Under the pieces are notes generated by a model, which saw only the letters and a list, made by a program, of their open reading frames with translations, did not search any database and was not told the origin of the DNA. Position numbers and translations under genes: made by a program. A stretch of DNA of 5,510 nt from UBA8752 sp964223495 (GTDB taxonomy: Bacteria; Bacteroidota; Bacteroidia; Flavobacteriales_D; Sanyastnellaceae). The stretch is from the NCBI GenBank assembly GCA_964223495.1, contig CAXQGL010000031.1, forward strand, positions 1-5,510. The letters are read 5' to 3'. Positions 1 through 5,510 of the stretch are shown here, in pieces. The first letter of the stretch is position 1. Every line of letters starts with the position of its first letter.

Positions 1-628
1 GGTGCTTCCGAAGCTTGGCAATGTAGACGTCCATGCTGCGTCCGTTGAAGTAGTTCGCGTCACCCCAGATGGCATTGAGCGCATACTCCCGTTCCAACAG
101 GGCGTTCTTGGCCTTGGCCAACAGGAAAAGCAATTCGTTCTCCTTGGTCGTCAGGCGCTGGGCATCCTCTCCCAGCCTCAGTTCCTGTCGGTTGTAATCG
201 TAGGTGTAGCGGCCGATGGTCATCTCGCCCACCTCCTCCGTGTCTTCAGGCAGAGCAGAGGACCGGCGCAGGATGGCTTCGATGCGCGCTTCGAGCTCAT
301 CCATGGAGAAGGGCTTCGTCATGTAGTCGTCCGCTCCGACCTTGAAGCCCTGCAGGGTGTCCTCACGCTGGCTCTTGGCGGTCAGGAAAAGGATGGGCAC
401 ATGCCTGTTCAGCCCTCTGATTTCCTCGGCCACCTGGTAGCCGTCCTTCACGGGCATCATGACGTCGAGGATGACAAAGTCATAGGAACCGACCCTGAAC
501 TTCCTGACGCCATCCGCACCGTCCTGTGCCCAGGTCGTATTGTAGCCCTTCCGATTGAGGAAATCACTGAGCAGCTTGCCCAGGTTGGGGTCGTCTTCGC
601 AGAGGAGAATATCGAGCTGTTGTTTCAT
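1..628 (-). CDS. OmpR/PhoB-family response regulator (RprY-like), C-terminus cut by window edge
   Basis: DNA-binding transcription regulator that would be phosphorylated by the kinase encoded just upstream. 209 residues are visible and the gene runs past position 1; an OmpR-type protein usually has about 225-240, so only the end of the DNA-binding domain is missing. The receiver domain covers about residues 1-120: acidic pocket E11-D12-D13, phospho-acceptor D55 in VILDVMMP, T83 in LFLTAK and K105 in MTKPF, all the conserved switch residues. The winged-helix domain starts near residue 133 and contains LTTKENELL and the recognition-helix stretch NGRSMDVYIAKLRK, typical of OmpR/PhoB regulators and very like Bacteroides RprY. 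The ATG at 628-626 shares bases with the kinase stop (ATGA), which supports this start and implies translational coupling. The target genes cannot be read from the sequence. Confidence 0.95.
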   Translation of the reverse strand, partial: MKQQLDILLCEDDPNLGKLLSDFLNRKGYNTTWAQDGADGVRKFRVGSYDFVILDVMMPVKDGYQVAEEIRGLNRHVPILFLTAKSQREDTLQGFKVGADDYMTKPFSMDELEARIEAILRRSSALPEDTEEVGEMTIGRYTYDYNRQELRLGEDAQRLTTKENELLFLLAKAKNALLEREYALNAIWGDANYFNGRSMDVYIAKLRKH

Positions 629-1944
629 GACGTTGTGTCTTGTTGGGGGAAAACCAATGTGAACGTGCTGCCCTTGCCGGCTGTACTCACAACGTTTATT
701 TCGGCGCCATGTTGCTGCATGACCGCCTGGACATAGCTCAAACCGAGTCCGAATCCCTTCACGTCGTGCACGTTTCCGGTAGGTACGCGATAGAGTTTAT
801 CAAAAACCTTGCCTAAATGCTCCCGGGGGATTCCGATGCCATCGTCCTGGAAGGCAACGTGCAACTCGCCGCCCTCATTCCATGACCTGACCGTGAGGTG
901 AGGATCACTCCCGCCGTACTTGATGGCGTTGTCCACGAGGTTGAAGACCACATTGGTGAGGTGGGTCCTGTCGCCCTCGACGATGGGATTGGACGCCGTG
1001 AGTTCGTTCGATGTGCTTCCGCCTTGCTTTTTGATGTGGATGGCCTGGTTCCGCAGTACCTCCTTCAACAGGTCGTGGAAGTTGATCGGTTGCCGGAACA
1101 GCTCGAGTTCGCCCTGGTCGAGCATGGCGGCACGCAGGACGTTCTCCACCAGCAAACCGAGGCGCTTGTTCTCGGAGCGAATCAGCTGCACGTAGTACCG
1201 CAGGTTCTCCGGATCCGCTGACATTTCCTCGTCGAGCAGGGCTTCGCCCGCCAGACCGATGGTCGAGATGGGGGTCTTGAGCTCGTGGGTCATGTTGTTG
1301 ATCAGGTCGCTCTTCAGGCGGTTCAGTCGCTCGGCCTTGCGCAGACCATTGGCGGCGTATACCGTAAAGACGACGAGCACGATTATCAGGAGCAGGTTGG
1401 CCGTCAGCTCCACCCACATGTCGCCGGCCAATGCCAGTCGCTTCCGCGGGAAATACACGGTATACAATTGAACATCTTCCAGTCGCTCGGCATCTCCGGC
1501 CGGAATGCGGTACCCGTCCTCCTGGAAGCGCTCCAGCCTGTCCATATCCTCGTCCTGCAGCTGGATGGGCCGGCCATACCGGTCCAACAGTGCGGAACGG
1601 AATTCGAAATCGATGCCTCGGTCGCGCAGGACAATGGTCAACAAGCTGTCGGCCACGGCCATGGCGGACTCCCGCTGCAGCGCGTTCTCAGCACGGAGGA
1701 CAGCCAGGCTGTCGGCCGCCGGCCCGGACGTGGGCGCAAATCCCGCCTCGGGCGGCGGTGGAAACGTCGCGTTGGCCAGAGCGAGGATGGACTGCACCTC
1801 CACAAGCGCCGTCCGGGCCTGCTCATCAAAGAGGGCGCTGCGCGCTTCAACCAAGGCCCGCATCCAGCCGAACTGCAAGGCAAGGAGCCCCATCAGGAGG
1901 GAGCCCATGCCCAAAACCAGGATGACCGTTCTTCGTGAACGCAT
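625..1944 (-). CDS. Sensor histidine kinase (RprX-like), two-component system
   Basis: Membrane-bound histidine kinase of 439 residues. A basic N-terminus (MRSRR) leads into a first membrane helix at about residues 7-28. An extracytoplasmic sensor segment of about 150 residues (28-180) includes a proline run FPPPP at 61-65. A second helix spans about 181-200. The HisKA domain has phospho-acceptor H220 in NNMTHELKTP. The HATPase domain shows the N box (N335, N339 in NLVDNAIKYG), G1 box D367-D368-G369-I370-G371, G2 box G397-F-G-L-G401 and G3 box GKGSTF (423-428), so the enzyme looks intact. There is no evident HAMP domain between helix 2 and HisKA, as in RprX-type kinases of Bacteroides. It ends in a 4-base ATGA overlap with the response regulator. 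The ligand is unknown and the sensor segment matches no domain I recognise. The start at 1944 keeps the positive residues before helix 1; the next ATG (codon 13) would truncate that helix. Confidence 0.95.
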   Translation of the reverse strand: MRSRRTVILVLGMGSLLMGLLALQFGWMRALVEARSALFDEQARTALVEVQSILALANATFPPPPEAGFAPTSGPAADSLAVLRAENALQRESAMAVADSLLTIVLRDRGIDFEFRSALLDRYGRPIQLQDEDMDRLERFQEDGYRIPAGDAERLEDVQLYTVYFPRKRLALAGDMWVELTANLLLIIVLVVFTVYAANGLRKAERLNRLKSDLINNMTHELKTPISTIGLAGEALLDEEMSADPENLRYYVQLIRSENKRLGLLVENVLRAAMLDQGELELFRQPINFHDLLKEVLRNQAIHIKKQGGSTSNELTASNPIVEGDRTHLTNVVFNLVDNAIKYGGSDPHLTVRSWNEGGELHVAFQDDGIGIPREHLGKVFDKLYRVPTGNVHDVKGFGLGLSYVQAVMQQHGAEINVVSTAGKGSTFTLVFPQQDTTS

Positions 1945-1948
1945 GCGC

Positions 1949-1956
1949 CAAAATTA
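1949..1956 (-). promoter_or_regulatory. Candidate Bacteroidota -7 box for the kinase-regulator operon
   Basis: Read on the minus strand, the sequence is TAATTTTG, an exact match to the Bacteroidota sigma-70 -7 consensus TAnnTTTG. It stands out as an AT-rich patch in GC-rich DNA. The kinase ATG begins only 4 bases after the box, so the transcript would have essentially no leader. No good TTTG/TTG -33 element is visible at the expected spacing. The call rests on the -7 motif and its position alone. Confidence 0.45.
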
Positions 1957-1986
1957 CAGGTGTGTCAGGCGCATCGGCCTCCGAAC

Positions 1987-1994
1987 TATCTTTG
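1987..1994 (+). promoter_or_regulatory. Candidate Bacteroidota -7 box for the prs operon
   Basis: The sequence TATCTTTG exactly matches the Bacteroidota -7 consensus TAnnTTTG. Transcription would start roughly at 1998-2002, giving a 5' leader of about 10-14 bases before the prs ATG at 2012. The -33 element is weak; the nearest candidate is TGTG at 1961-1964. The position argues against prs starting at the in-frame ATG at 1943, which lies upstream of this box. Confidence 0.5.
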
Positions 1995-2011
1995 CGCCCT
2001 TGAATCACGCC

Positions 2012-2956
2012 ATGCAAGACCATCCCATGCGCATCCTCGCCGGCTCGGCGTCCAAGGAACTCGGTGCCCGCATCGCCATGGGATATGGCATTCCCCTGTG
2101 CTCCACCAAGCACACTGTCTTCAGTGACGGTGAGTTCCGCGTGAGCATCGAGGAGACGGTCCGCGGCAAGGAGGTGGTCATCGTGCAAAGCACGTTCCCG
2201 CCGTCCGACAACCTGATGGAGCTGCTGATGCTCATCGACGCGGCCAAGCGGGCTTCCGCCAAGCGCATCGTGGCGGTCATCCCCTATTTCGGGTTTGCCC
2301 GGCAGGACCGCAAGGACGCCCCGCTGGTGGCCATCGGCGCCAAGCTCATCGCCAACATGCTGACGGCGGCAGGGGTGGACAGGGTCATCACGATGGACCT
2401 CCACGCCGACCAGATCCAGGGCTTCTTCGAGGTGCCGGTGGACCACATCTATGGCTCGGCCATCTTCCTGCCCTACCTCGAAGGCCTCGGGCTCGACAAC
2501 CTGCTCATCGCCACGCCCGACACGGGGGGAACGAAGCGCGCCAACGCCTTTGCCAAATACCTCGGCGTGGACATGGCCATCTGCTACAAGCAGCGCAAAG
2601 TGGCCAACCAGGTCGCCAGCATGCGCGTCATCGGTGACGTGGAGGGCAAGGACGTGGTGCTCGTGGACGACATCTGCGATACGGGCGGCACCCTGACCAA
2701 GGCAGCCGACATGATGAAGGAGCACGGCGCCAACAGCGTGCGTGCCGTCTGCACCCATGCCGTCCTTTCCGGGCCGGCCTACGAGCGCATCGAAGCCAGC
2801 GCCCTGACCGAGCTCGTCGTCACCGACAGCATTCCGCTGCGCGGCGACAAGCCCACCGACAAGATCACCGTACTCGATTGTTCCGACCTGTTTGCAACGG
2901 TCATCCGTTGCCTGGTCCAGAACGAATCCATCAGTTCGCATTTTCTCATCACCTAA
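2012..2956 (+). CDS. prs: Ribose-phosphate pyrophosphokinase (PRPP synthase), class I
   Basis: Cytoplasmic enzyme that transfers pyrophosphate from ATP to ribose 5-phosphate to make PRPP, the precursor for purines, pyrimidines, histidine, tryptophan and NAD. The 314 residues match the usual class I length. Visible hallmarks are FSDGE (37-41), the ATP-binding stretch YFGFARQDRK (92-101), the metal-binding TMDLHADQIQGFF (127-139), the catalytic Lys-x-Arg loop (K193, R195 in YKQRK) and the PRPP-binding loop DDICDTGGT (219-227). The C-terminal ESISSHFL is of a type common in Bacteroidota. The reading frame is open far upstream, but homology begins at MRILAGSAS, so the true start is the ATG at 2012 or the one at 2027 (codon 6). 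I chose 2012, the first ATG downstream of the candidate promoter. It is the first gene of a probable prs-rplY-pth operon; rplY follows after 9 bases. Confidence 0.97.
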   Translation: MQDHPMRILAGSASKELGARIAMGYGIPLCSTKHTVFSDGEFRVSIEETVRGKEVVIVQSTFPPSDNLMELLMLIDAAKRASAKRIVAVIPYFGFARQDRKDAPLVAIGAKLIANMLTAAGVDRVITMDLHADQIQGFFEVPVDHIYGSAIFLPYLEGLGLDNLLIATPDTGGTKRANAFAKYLGVDMAICYKQRKVANQVASMRVIGDVEGKDVVLVDDICDTGGTLTKAADMMKEHGANSVRAVCTHAVLSGPAYERIEASALTELVVTDSIPLRGDKPTDKITVLDCSDLFATVIRCLVQNESISSHFLIT

Positions 2957-2965
2957 TACAACACC

Positions 2966-3598
2966 ATGAAAACTGCTTCATTGAGCGGCTCTCCGAGAGA
3001 GGGCGTAGGGAAGAAGGATGCAGCCGAACTGCGTGCCAAGGGACAGGTTCCCGGCGTGCTGTATGGCGGCTCCGAGCAGGTTCACTTCCACGTGAACGAG
3101 GTCCAGCTGAACAAGCTGGTCTTTACCCCCGAAACTTACCGACTGAACTTCGAAGTCGGTGGTACCACGTACGACTGCGTCGTGCAGGACATCCAGTTCC
3201 ACCCGGTCACCGACCACATCGTGCACATCGACCTCCTGCAGGTCTTCGCGGACAAGGCCATCCGGGTGAAGCTGCCCGTGCGCACGACGGGAACCAGCGT
3301 TGGTGTCCGGAACGGTGGCCGCTTGCACATCGTTTACCGCCGCCTGCCGGTCGTCGGCCTCGCCGACCAGATTCCGGAGGACGTGTCTGTGGACATCAGC
3401 AGCCTTGACATTGGTGACTCCCTCCGCGTGGGTGGCCTGAGCTTCGAAGGTTTCTCCGTGCCGTTGAACGAATCCGCTGTTGTGCTCGGCGTGCGCCGTA
3501 CCCGTGCTGCCATGTCTGCTGCTGCAGGTGAGGGCGAGGGCGAGGAAGGTGCTGAAGTCGCAGAAGGCGAAGAGGCAGCAGCCGGCGGCGAGGAATAA
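2966..3598 (+). CDS. rplY: 50S ribosomal protein bL25, long CTC/TL5-type
   Basis: Large-subunit protein that binds 5S rRNA in the central protuberance. The 210 residues correspond to the two-domain CTC/TL5 form rather than the short E. coli protein of about 94 residues. The N-terminal 5S-binding domain (about 1-92) carries the family signatures RAKGQVPGVLYG (23-34) and VQDIQFHPVTDHIVHIDLLQ (73-92). A C-terminal beta domain follows (about 97-180). The final 28 residues are a low-complexity Gly/Glu/Ala tail, as often seen in long bL25 proteins. The start ATG at 2966 follows an A-rich stretch (TAATACAACACC) rather than a Shine-Dalgarno site, as expected for Bacteroidota. Codons ending in T, such as GCT, GTT and GGT, are more frequent than in neighbouring genes, consistent with high expression. 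It lies 9 bases after prs and 21 bases before pth. Confidence 0.97.
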   Translation: MKTASLSGSPREGVGKKDAAELRAKGQVPGVLYGGSEQVHFHVNEVQLNKLVFTPETYRLNFEVGGTTYDCVVQDIQFHPVTDHIVHIDLLQVFADKAIRVKLPVRTTGTSVGVRNGGRLHIVYRRLPVVGLADQIPEDVSVDISSLDIGDSLRVGGLSFEGFSVPLNESAVVLGVRRTRAAMSAAAGEGEGEEGAEVAEGEEAAAGGEE

Positions 3599-3619
3599 TC
3601 CCGCCGTCTACCATCTCGG

Positions 3620-4183
3620 ATGAAATTCCTGTTGGTCGGACTCGGCAATCCGGGATCCGATTACGTCCGGACGCGCCACAACATTGGCTTCATGATCCTC
3701 GACGCGATCGCCGCCGCGTCCGGAGCGTCCTTCGCTCCGGACCGGCTGGGCGACGTCGCGTGCTGCAAGCACAAGGGGCGCCAACTGGTGCTCGTCAAGC
3801 CGACCACGTTCATGAACCTGAGTGGGAAGGCCGTGCGCTATTGGATGGACACCGAGAAAGTGCCCCTCGACCGGGTGATGGTGCTGACCGACGACATCAA
3901 CCTGCCCTTCGGCACCTTGCGGATCCGGGCAAAGGGCAGTGACGGGGGCCACAATGGACTCAAGGACATACAGGCCGTGCTGGGAACGGCAGCCTATCCC
4001 CGCCTGCGGTTCGGTGTCGGCGCCGATTTCGGACCGGGACGGCAGGTTGACCACGTGCTCGGGAAATTCTCGGAGGCGGAGGAGGAAGCCTTGGTGGAAC
4101 GCCTAGACAAGACGGTCGCGCTGGCGCGGTCGTTCGCCTTCGTGGGGCTTCAGCGCACCATGAATGCGTTCAACAACACGTGA
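3620..4183 (+). CDS. pth: Peptidyl-tRNA hydrolase (bacterial Pth1 family)
   Basis: Cleaves the ester bond of peptidyl-tRNAs released early from ribosomes and so recycles tRNA; normally essential. The 187 residues match the family length. Conserved elements are GLGNPG (7-12, with N10), Y15, catalytic H20 in TRHNIGF, KPTTFMNLSG (60-69, with N66), D91 in the TDDINLPFG segment (equivalent to E. coli D93), KGSDGGHNGL (105-114, with N112) and RFGVG (130-134). All residues known to matter for catalysis and CCA-end binding appear present. It follows rplY by 21 bases with no terminator between them, so it is probably the last gene of the prs-rplY-pth operon. The rplY-pth pairing is widespread in bacteria. 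The coding sequence contains a strong hairpin at 3718-3742. Confidence 0.97.
   Translation: MKFLLVGLGNPGSDYVRTRHNIGFMILDAIAAASGASFAPDRLGDVACCKHKGRQLVLVKPTTFMNLSGKAVRYWMDTEKVPLDRVMVLTDDINLPFGTLRIRAKGSDGGHNGLKDIQAVLGTAAYPRLRFGVGADFGPGRQVDHVLGKFSEAEEEALVERLDKTVALARSFAFVGLQRTMNAFNNT
3718..3742 (+). repeat. Perfect 10-bp inverted repeat with 5-base loop inside pth
   Basis: The arms GTCCGGAGCG (3718-3727) and CGCTCCGGAC (3733-3742) are exact reverse complements around the loop TCCTT, so mRNA could form a very stable GC-rich hairpin about 100 bases into pth. It encodes the ordinary ASGASFAPD segment. No T-run follows, so it is not a conventional intrinsic terminator. A related palindrome, CGTCCGGACG, lies upstream at 3664-3673 and could pair with the right arm instead. 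Function unknown; it may be coincidental in GC-rich coding DNA. Confidence 0.6.
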
Positions 4184-4201
4184 TTCTGCCCGCCCGGGCC
4201 G

Positions 4202-4810
4202 TCAGTCCTGGGGAGCGAAGGCGTAGAGGCCTTTTTCCCTGATGTAGTCCGCGGCAGCATCGGGTAACAGGTAGCGTGCGCTGTGACCTTTGGACAATGC
4301 CGTCCGCAGGTAGGTGCTGCTGATGCTGATGATGGGGGCCGGACTCATGACGATGCGGTCGCCATCCGGGGCCACGGTGCCTTCAGGATTGTCCGGGCTG
4401 CCGTCCTCCGGAGCACGGGGGTAGACGAGGAATCCATACCCGTCGACCAGCTCCCGCCACCGCGCCCACTGCTGGAGGGTGCGGAGGTTGTCCTGACCGA
4501 TGATGATGCGGACTTCCGTGTCCGGGTGGCGCCTGCGCAGGAAGTCCATCGTGTGTGCGGTATAGTTGGGGCGGGGCAGGCCGAATTCGACGTCTTCCGC
4601 CCTGAGCCCGTCGTTGTCGGCCACCACCCGCTTGACCATCTCCAACCTGTCCGCCTCCGGAGCCAACGCCTCGGTCGACTTCATGGGGTTGTGGGGGGTC
4701 ACGACAAACCAGACCTCATCGAGGCCATGGTGGGTGAGCATGTGCTGGCCGATGATTAGGTGGCCCGTATGGATGGGGTTGAACGAGCCGAAATAGAGCC
4801 CGACGGTCAT
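4202..4810 (-). CDS. nadD: Nicotinate-nucleotide adenylyltransferase
   Basis: Cytoplasmic enzyme that joins nicotinate mononucleotide and ATP to give NaAD, the penultimate step of NAD synthesis. It has 202 residues with a nucleotidyltransferase Rossmann fold. Visible are GSFNPIHTGHL (8-18), whose H14 and H17 form the HxGH ATP-binding motif, IIIGQDNLRTLQQW (102-115) and the C-terminal ISSTYLR (163-169), the second nucleotide-binding signature. The loop between about residues 131 and 156 (PRAPEDG... to DRIVMS) is Pro/Asp/Gly-rich and seems somewhat longer than usual, explaining the slightly long protein. The ATG at 4810-4808 overlaps the gmk stop as ATGA, which implies translational coupling. 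It is last in the yicC-gmk-nadD operon and converges on pth across 18 bases. Confidence 0.96.
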   Translation of the reverse strand: MTVGLYFGSFNPIHTGHLIIGQHMLTHHGLDEVWFVVTPHNPMKSTEALAPEADRLEMVKRVVADNDGLRAEDVEFGLPRPNYTAHTMDFLRRRHPDTEVRIIIGQDNLRTLQQWARWRELVDGYGFLVYPRAPEDGSPDNPEGTVAPDGDRIVMSPAPIISISSTYLRTALSKGHSARYLLPDAAADYIREKGLYAFAPQD

Positions 4811-5442
4811 TCGGAAGTGGTTGACCCCCCGAGGAAGGACGCGGCGCGATCGATCAATTCAGTGGTCGCCCGGTCCAGGTTGTCGTTGACCAGCTCGATG
4901 TCGAACCCCGAAGCGCGCTGCATTTCGGACTCGGCCTTGGCCAAACGGCGGGCAATGTCCGCCTCGGAATCCGTGCCCCGGGCCCGCAGGCGGGATGCCA
5001 ACACTTCGAGCGAAGGCGGGCGGACGAAAACGGCGAGCAGATGGTCGCCCAACAGGTCCTTGAGCCTCAGGCCACCTTCCACATCGACGTCGAACAGGAT
5101 ATGGCGACCGGCCTTCCAATGGCGTTCCACTTCGGATTTGAGCGTTCCGTAGAATCGGCCCGGATAGACCTCCTCCCACTCGAGGAAATCACCCGCCTCG
5201 ACCTTGGTCTGGAAGGCCTCGGTGGAGAAGAAGTGGTAGTCCTCGCCATCGACCTCTGAGCCCCGGATGGGGCGGTTGGTTGCGGAAATGCTGAACGCCA
5301 GGTCATCCCGCTGCTCCATGAGCCGCCGAACCAGGGTCGTCTTTCCTGCACCGGATGGTGCCGAAAAGGCCATGGCCCTCATTTCGTGCGCTGCATGTTC
5401 CGCTTCGGACACTGCTTCCTGCTTGATGGGGTTGTCGATCAC
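4807..5442 (-). CDS. gmk: Guanylate kinase
   Basis: Phosphorylates GMP to GDP with ATP; essential for GTP, dGTP and (p)ppGpp pools. It is annotated with 211 residues. The P-loop is SAPSGAGKTT (27-36). The GMP-binding lid includes SISATNRPIRG (51-61, with S53, R57, R60) and EVDGEDYHF (63-71, with Y69). FLEWEEVYPGRFYGT (86-100) and FDVDVEGG (117-124) complete the GMP site, and RRLAKAESEM (165-174) supplies lid arginines. The chosen start is a GTG at 5442-5440 that overlaps the yicC stop (GTGA), matching the coupling style at gmk-nadD. It leaves 26 residues before the P-loop, more than usual. An ATG at 5382 (codon 21, MRAMAFSAPSG) would give a compact canonical N-terminus, so the start is uncertain although the gene is not. 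Confidence 0.95.
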   Translation of the reverse strand: MIDNPIKQEAVSEAEHAAHEMRAMAFSAPSGAGKTTLVRRLMEQRDDLAFSISATNRPIRGSEVDGEDYHFFSTEAFQTKVEAGDFLEWEEVYPGRFYGTLKSEVERHWKAGRHILFDVDVEGGLRLKDLLGDHLLAVFVRPPSLEVLASRLRARGTDSEADIARRLAKAESEMQRASGFDIELVNDNLDRATTELIDRAASFLGGSTTSE

Positions 5443-5510
5443 AATATGTTGAGCACCTGTTCCTTGACCTTCTCGAGCTCGTCCTTCATCTGGACGACGA
5501 TGCGCTGCAT
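5439..5510 (-). CDS. yicC: YicC-family endoribonuclease, C-terminal fragment at window edge
   Basis: Only the last 23 codons plus TGA are in the window; the gene continues past 5510. The visible peptide reads MQRIVVQMKDELEKVKEQV and then LNIL, a charged helix matching the highly conserved end of YicC/YloC proteins, which are described as endoribonucleases and whose C-terminal domain is DUF1732. The first visible ATG is therefore an internal methionine, not a start. Position directly upstream of gmk, with a 4-base GTGA overlap, agrees with the conserved yicC-gmk(-nadD) order in Bacteroidota and many other bacteria. The call rests on this short tail plus synteny. Confidence 0.85.
   Translation of the reverse strand: MQRIVVQMKDELEKVKEQVLNIL

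Noticed and set aside
2..736. Plus-strand open frame of 244 codons opposite the response regulator
   Set aside because: The opposite strand encodes a complete receiver domain and a nearly complete winged helix with all key residues; the plus-strand frame has no family features.
1505..2011. In-frame upstream extension of prs, including an ATG at 1943
   Set aside because: The extension runs antisense through the kinase gene and upstream of the candidate promoter. Prs homology begins at MRILAGS and 314 residues already match the family length.
1847..2941. Long open frame (364 codons) on the minus strand opposite prs and the kinase start
   Set aside because: It is antisense to the clear prs gene and shows only a composition typical of shadow frames in GC-rich DNA (His/Val/Gly/Asp-rich), with no recognisable motif.
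3138..3160. Inverted repeat ACCGACT...AGTCGGT in rplY
   Set aside because: A 7-bp stem with a 9-base loop inside a well-conserved coding region is within chance expectation and lacks a T-run or regulatory position.
4192..4199. GCCCGGGC palindrome between pth and nadD as an intrinsic terminator
   Set aside because: It has no loop and no following T-run on either strand, so it cannot form a normal terminator hairpin.
1..5510. Possible defence system, mobile element, CRISPR or novel gene cluster
   Set aside because: Every substantial open frame that is not a shadow belongs to a well-known housekeeping or two-component family, genes are tightly packed, and no direct repeats, integrase, transposase or atypical-composition block was seen.

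Overview
This window is a compact, GC-rich stretch of housekeeping chromosome. It most likely comes from a Bacteroidota-type bacterium. Four things point there: the gene order yicC-gmk-nadD, a Prs protein ending in an ESISSHFL-type tail, a two-component pair resembling Bacteroides RprX/RprY, and two TAnnTTTG boxes (the Bacteroidota -7 promoter element) facing outward in the only real intergenic promoter region. Clear Shine-Dalgarno sequences are absent before the starts examined (HK, prs, rplY, pth, gmk), which also fits that phylum. The base composition is unusually GC-rich for the group, so an environmental, GC-rich lineage is a reasonable guess. The genus cannot be fixed from the sequence alone.

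Layout: (1) Positions 1-1944, minus strand, hold a sensor histidine kinase followed by its OmpR/PhoB-type response regulator. The stop and start overlap as ATGA, and the regulator runs off the left edge. (2) Positions 1945-2011 are a 67-bp divergent promoter region. (3) Positions 2012-4183, plus strand, hold prs (PRPP synthase), rplY (ribosomal protein bL25, long CTC-type form) and pth (peptidyl-tRNA hydrolase), separated by 9 and 21 bp and so probably one operon. (4) An 18-bp convergent junction follows. (5) Positions 4202-5510, minus strand, hold the operon yicC-gmk-nadD, with 4-base overlaps at both junctions (GTGA, then ATGA). Only the last 23 codons of yicC lie inside the window.

Functionally, prs supplies PRPP for purine, pyrimidine, histidine and NAD synthesis. 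gmk carries GMP to GDP, and nadD makes the NAD precursor NaAD, so nucleotide and cofactor supply sits next to translation upkeep (bL25, Pth). The two-component system is adjacent and divergent, but nothing visible shows that it controls these genes.

I found no mobile element, CRISPR array, RNA gene, toxin-antitoxin pair, defence island or undescribed system. The points worth a second look are small: the back-to-back promoters and a possibly leaderless kinase mRNA, a perfect 10-bp hairpin inside pth, and an uncertain N-terminus for Gmk.
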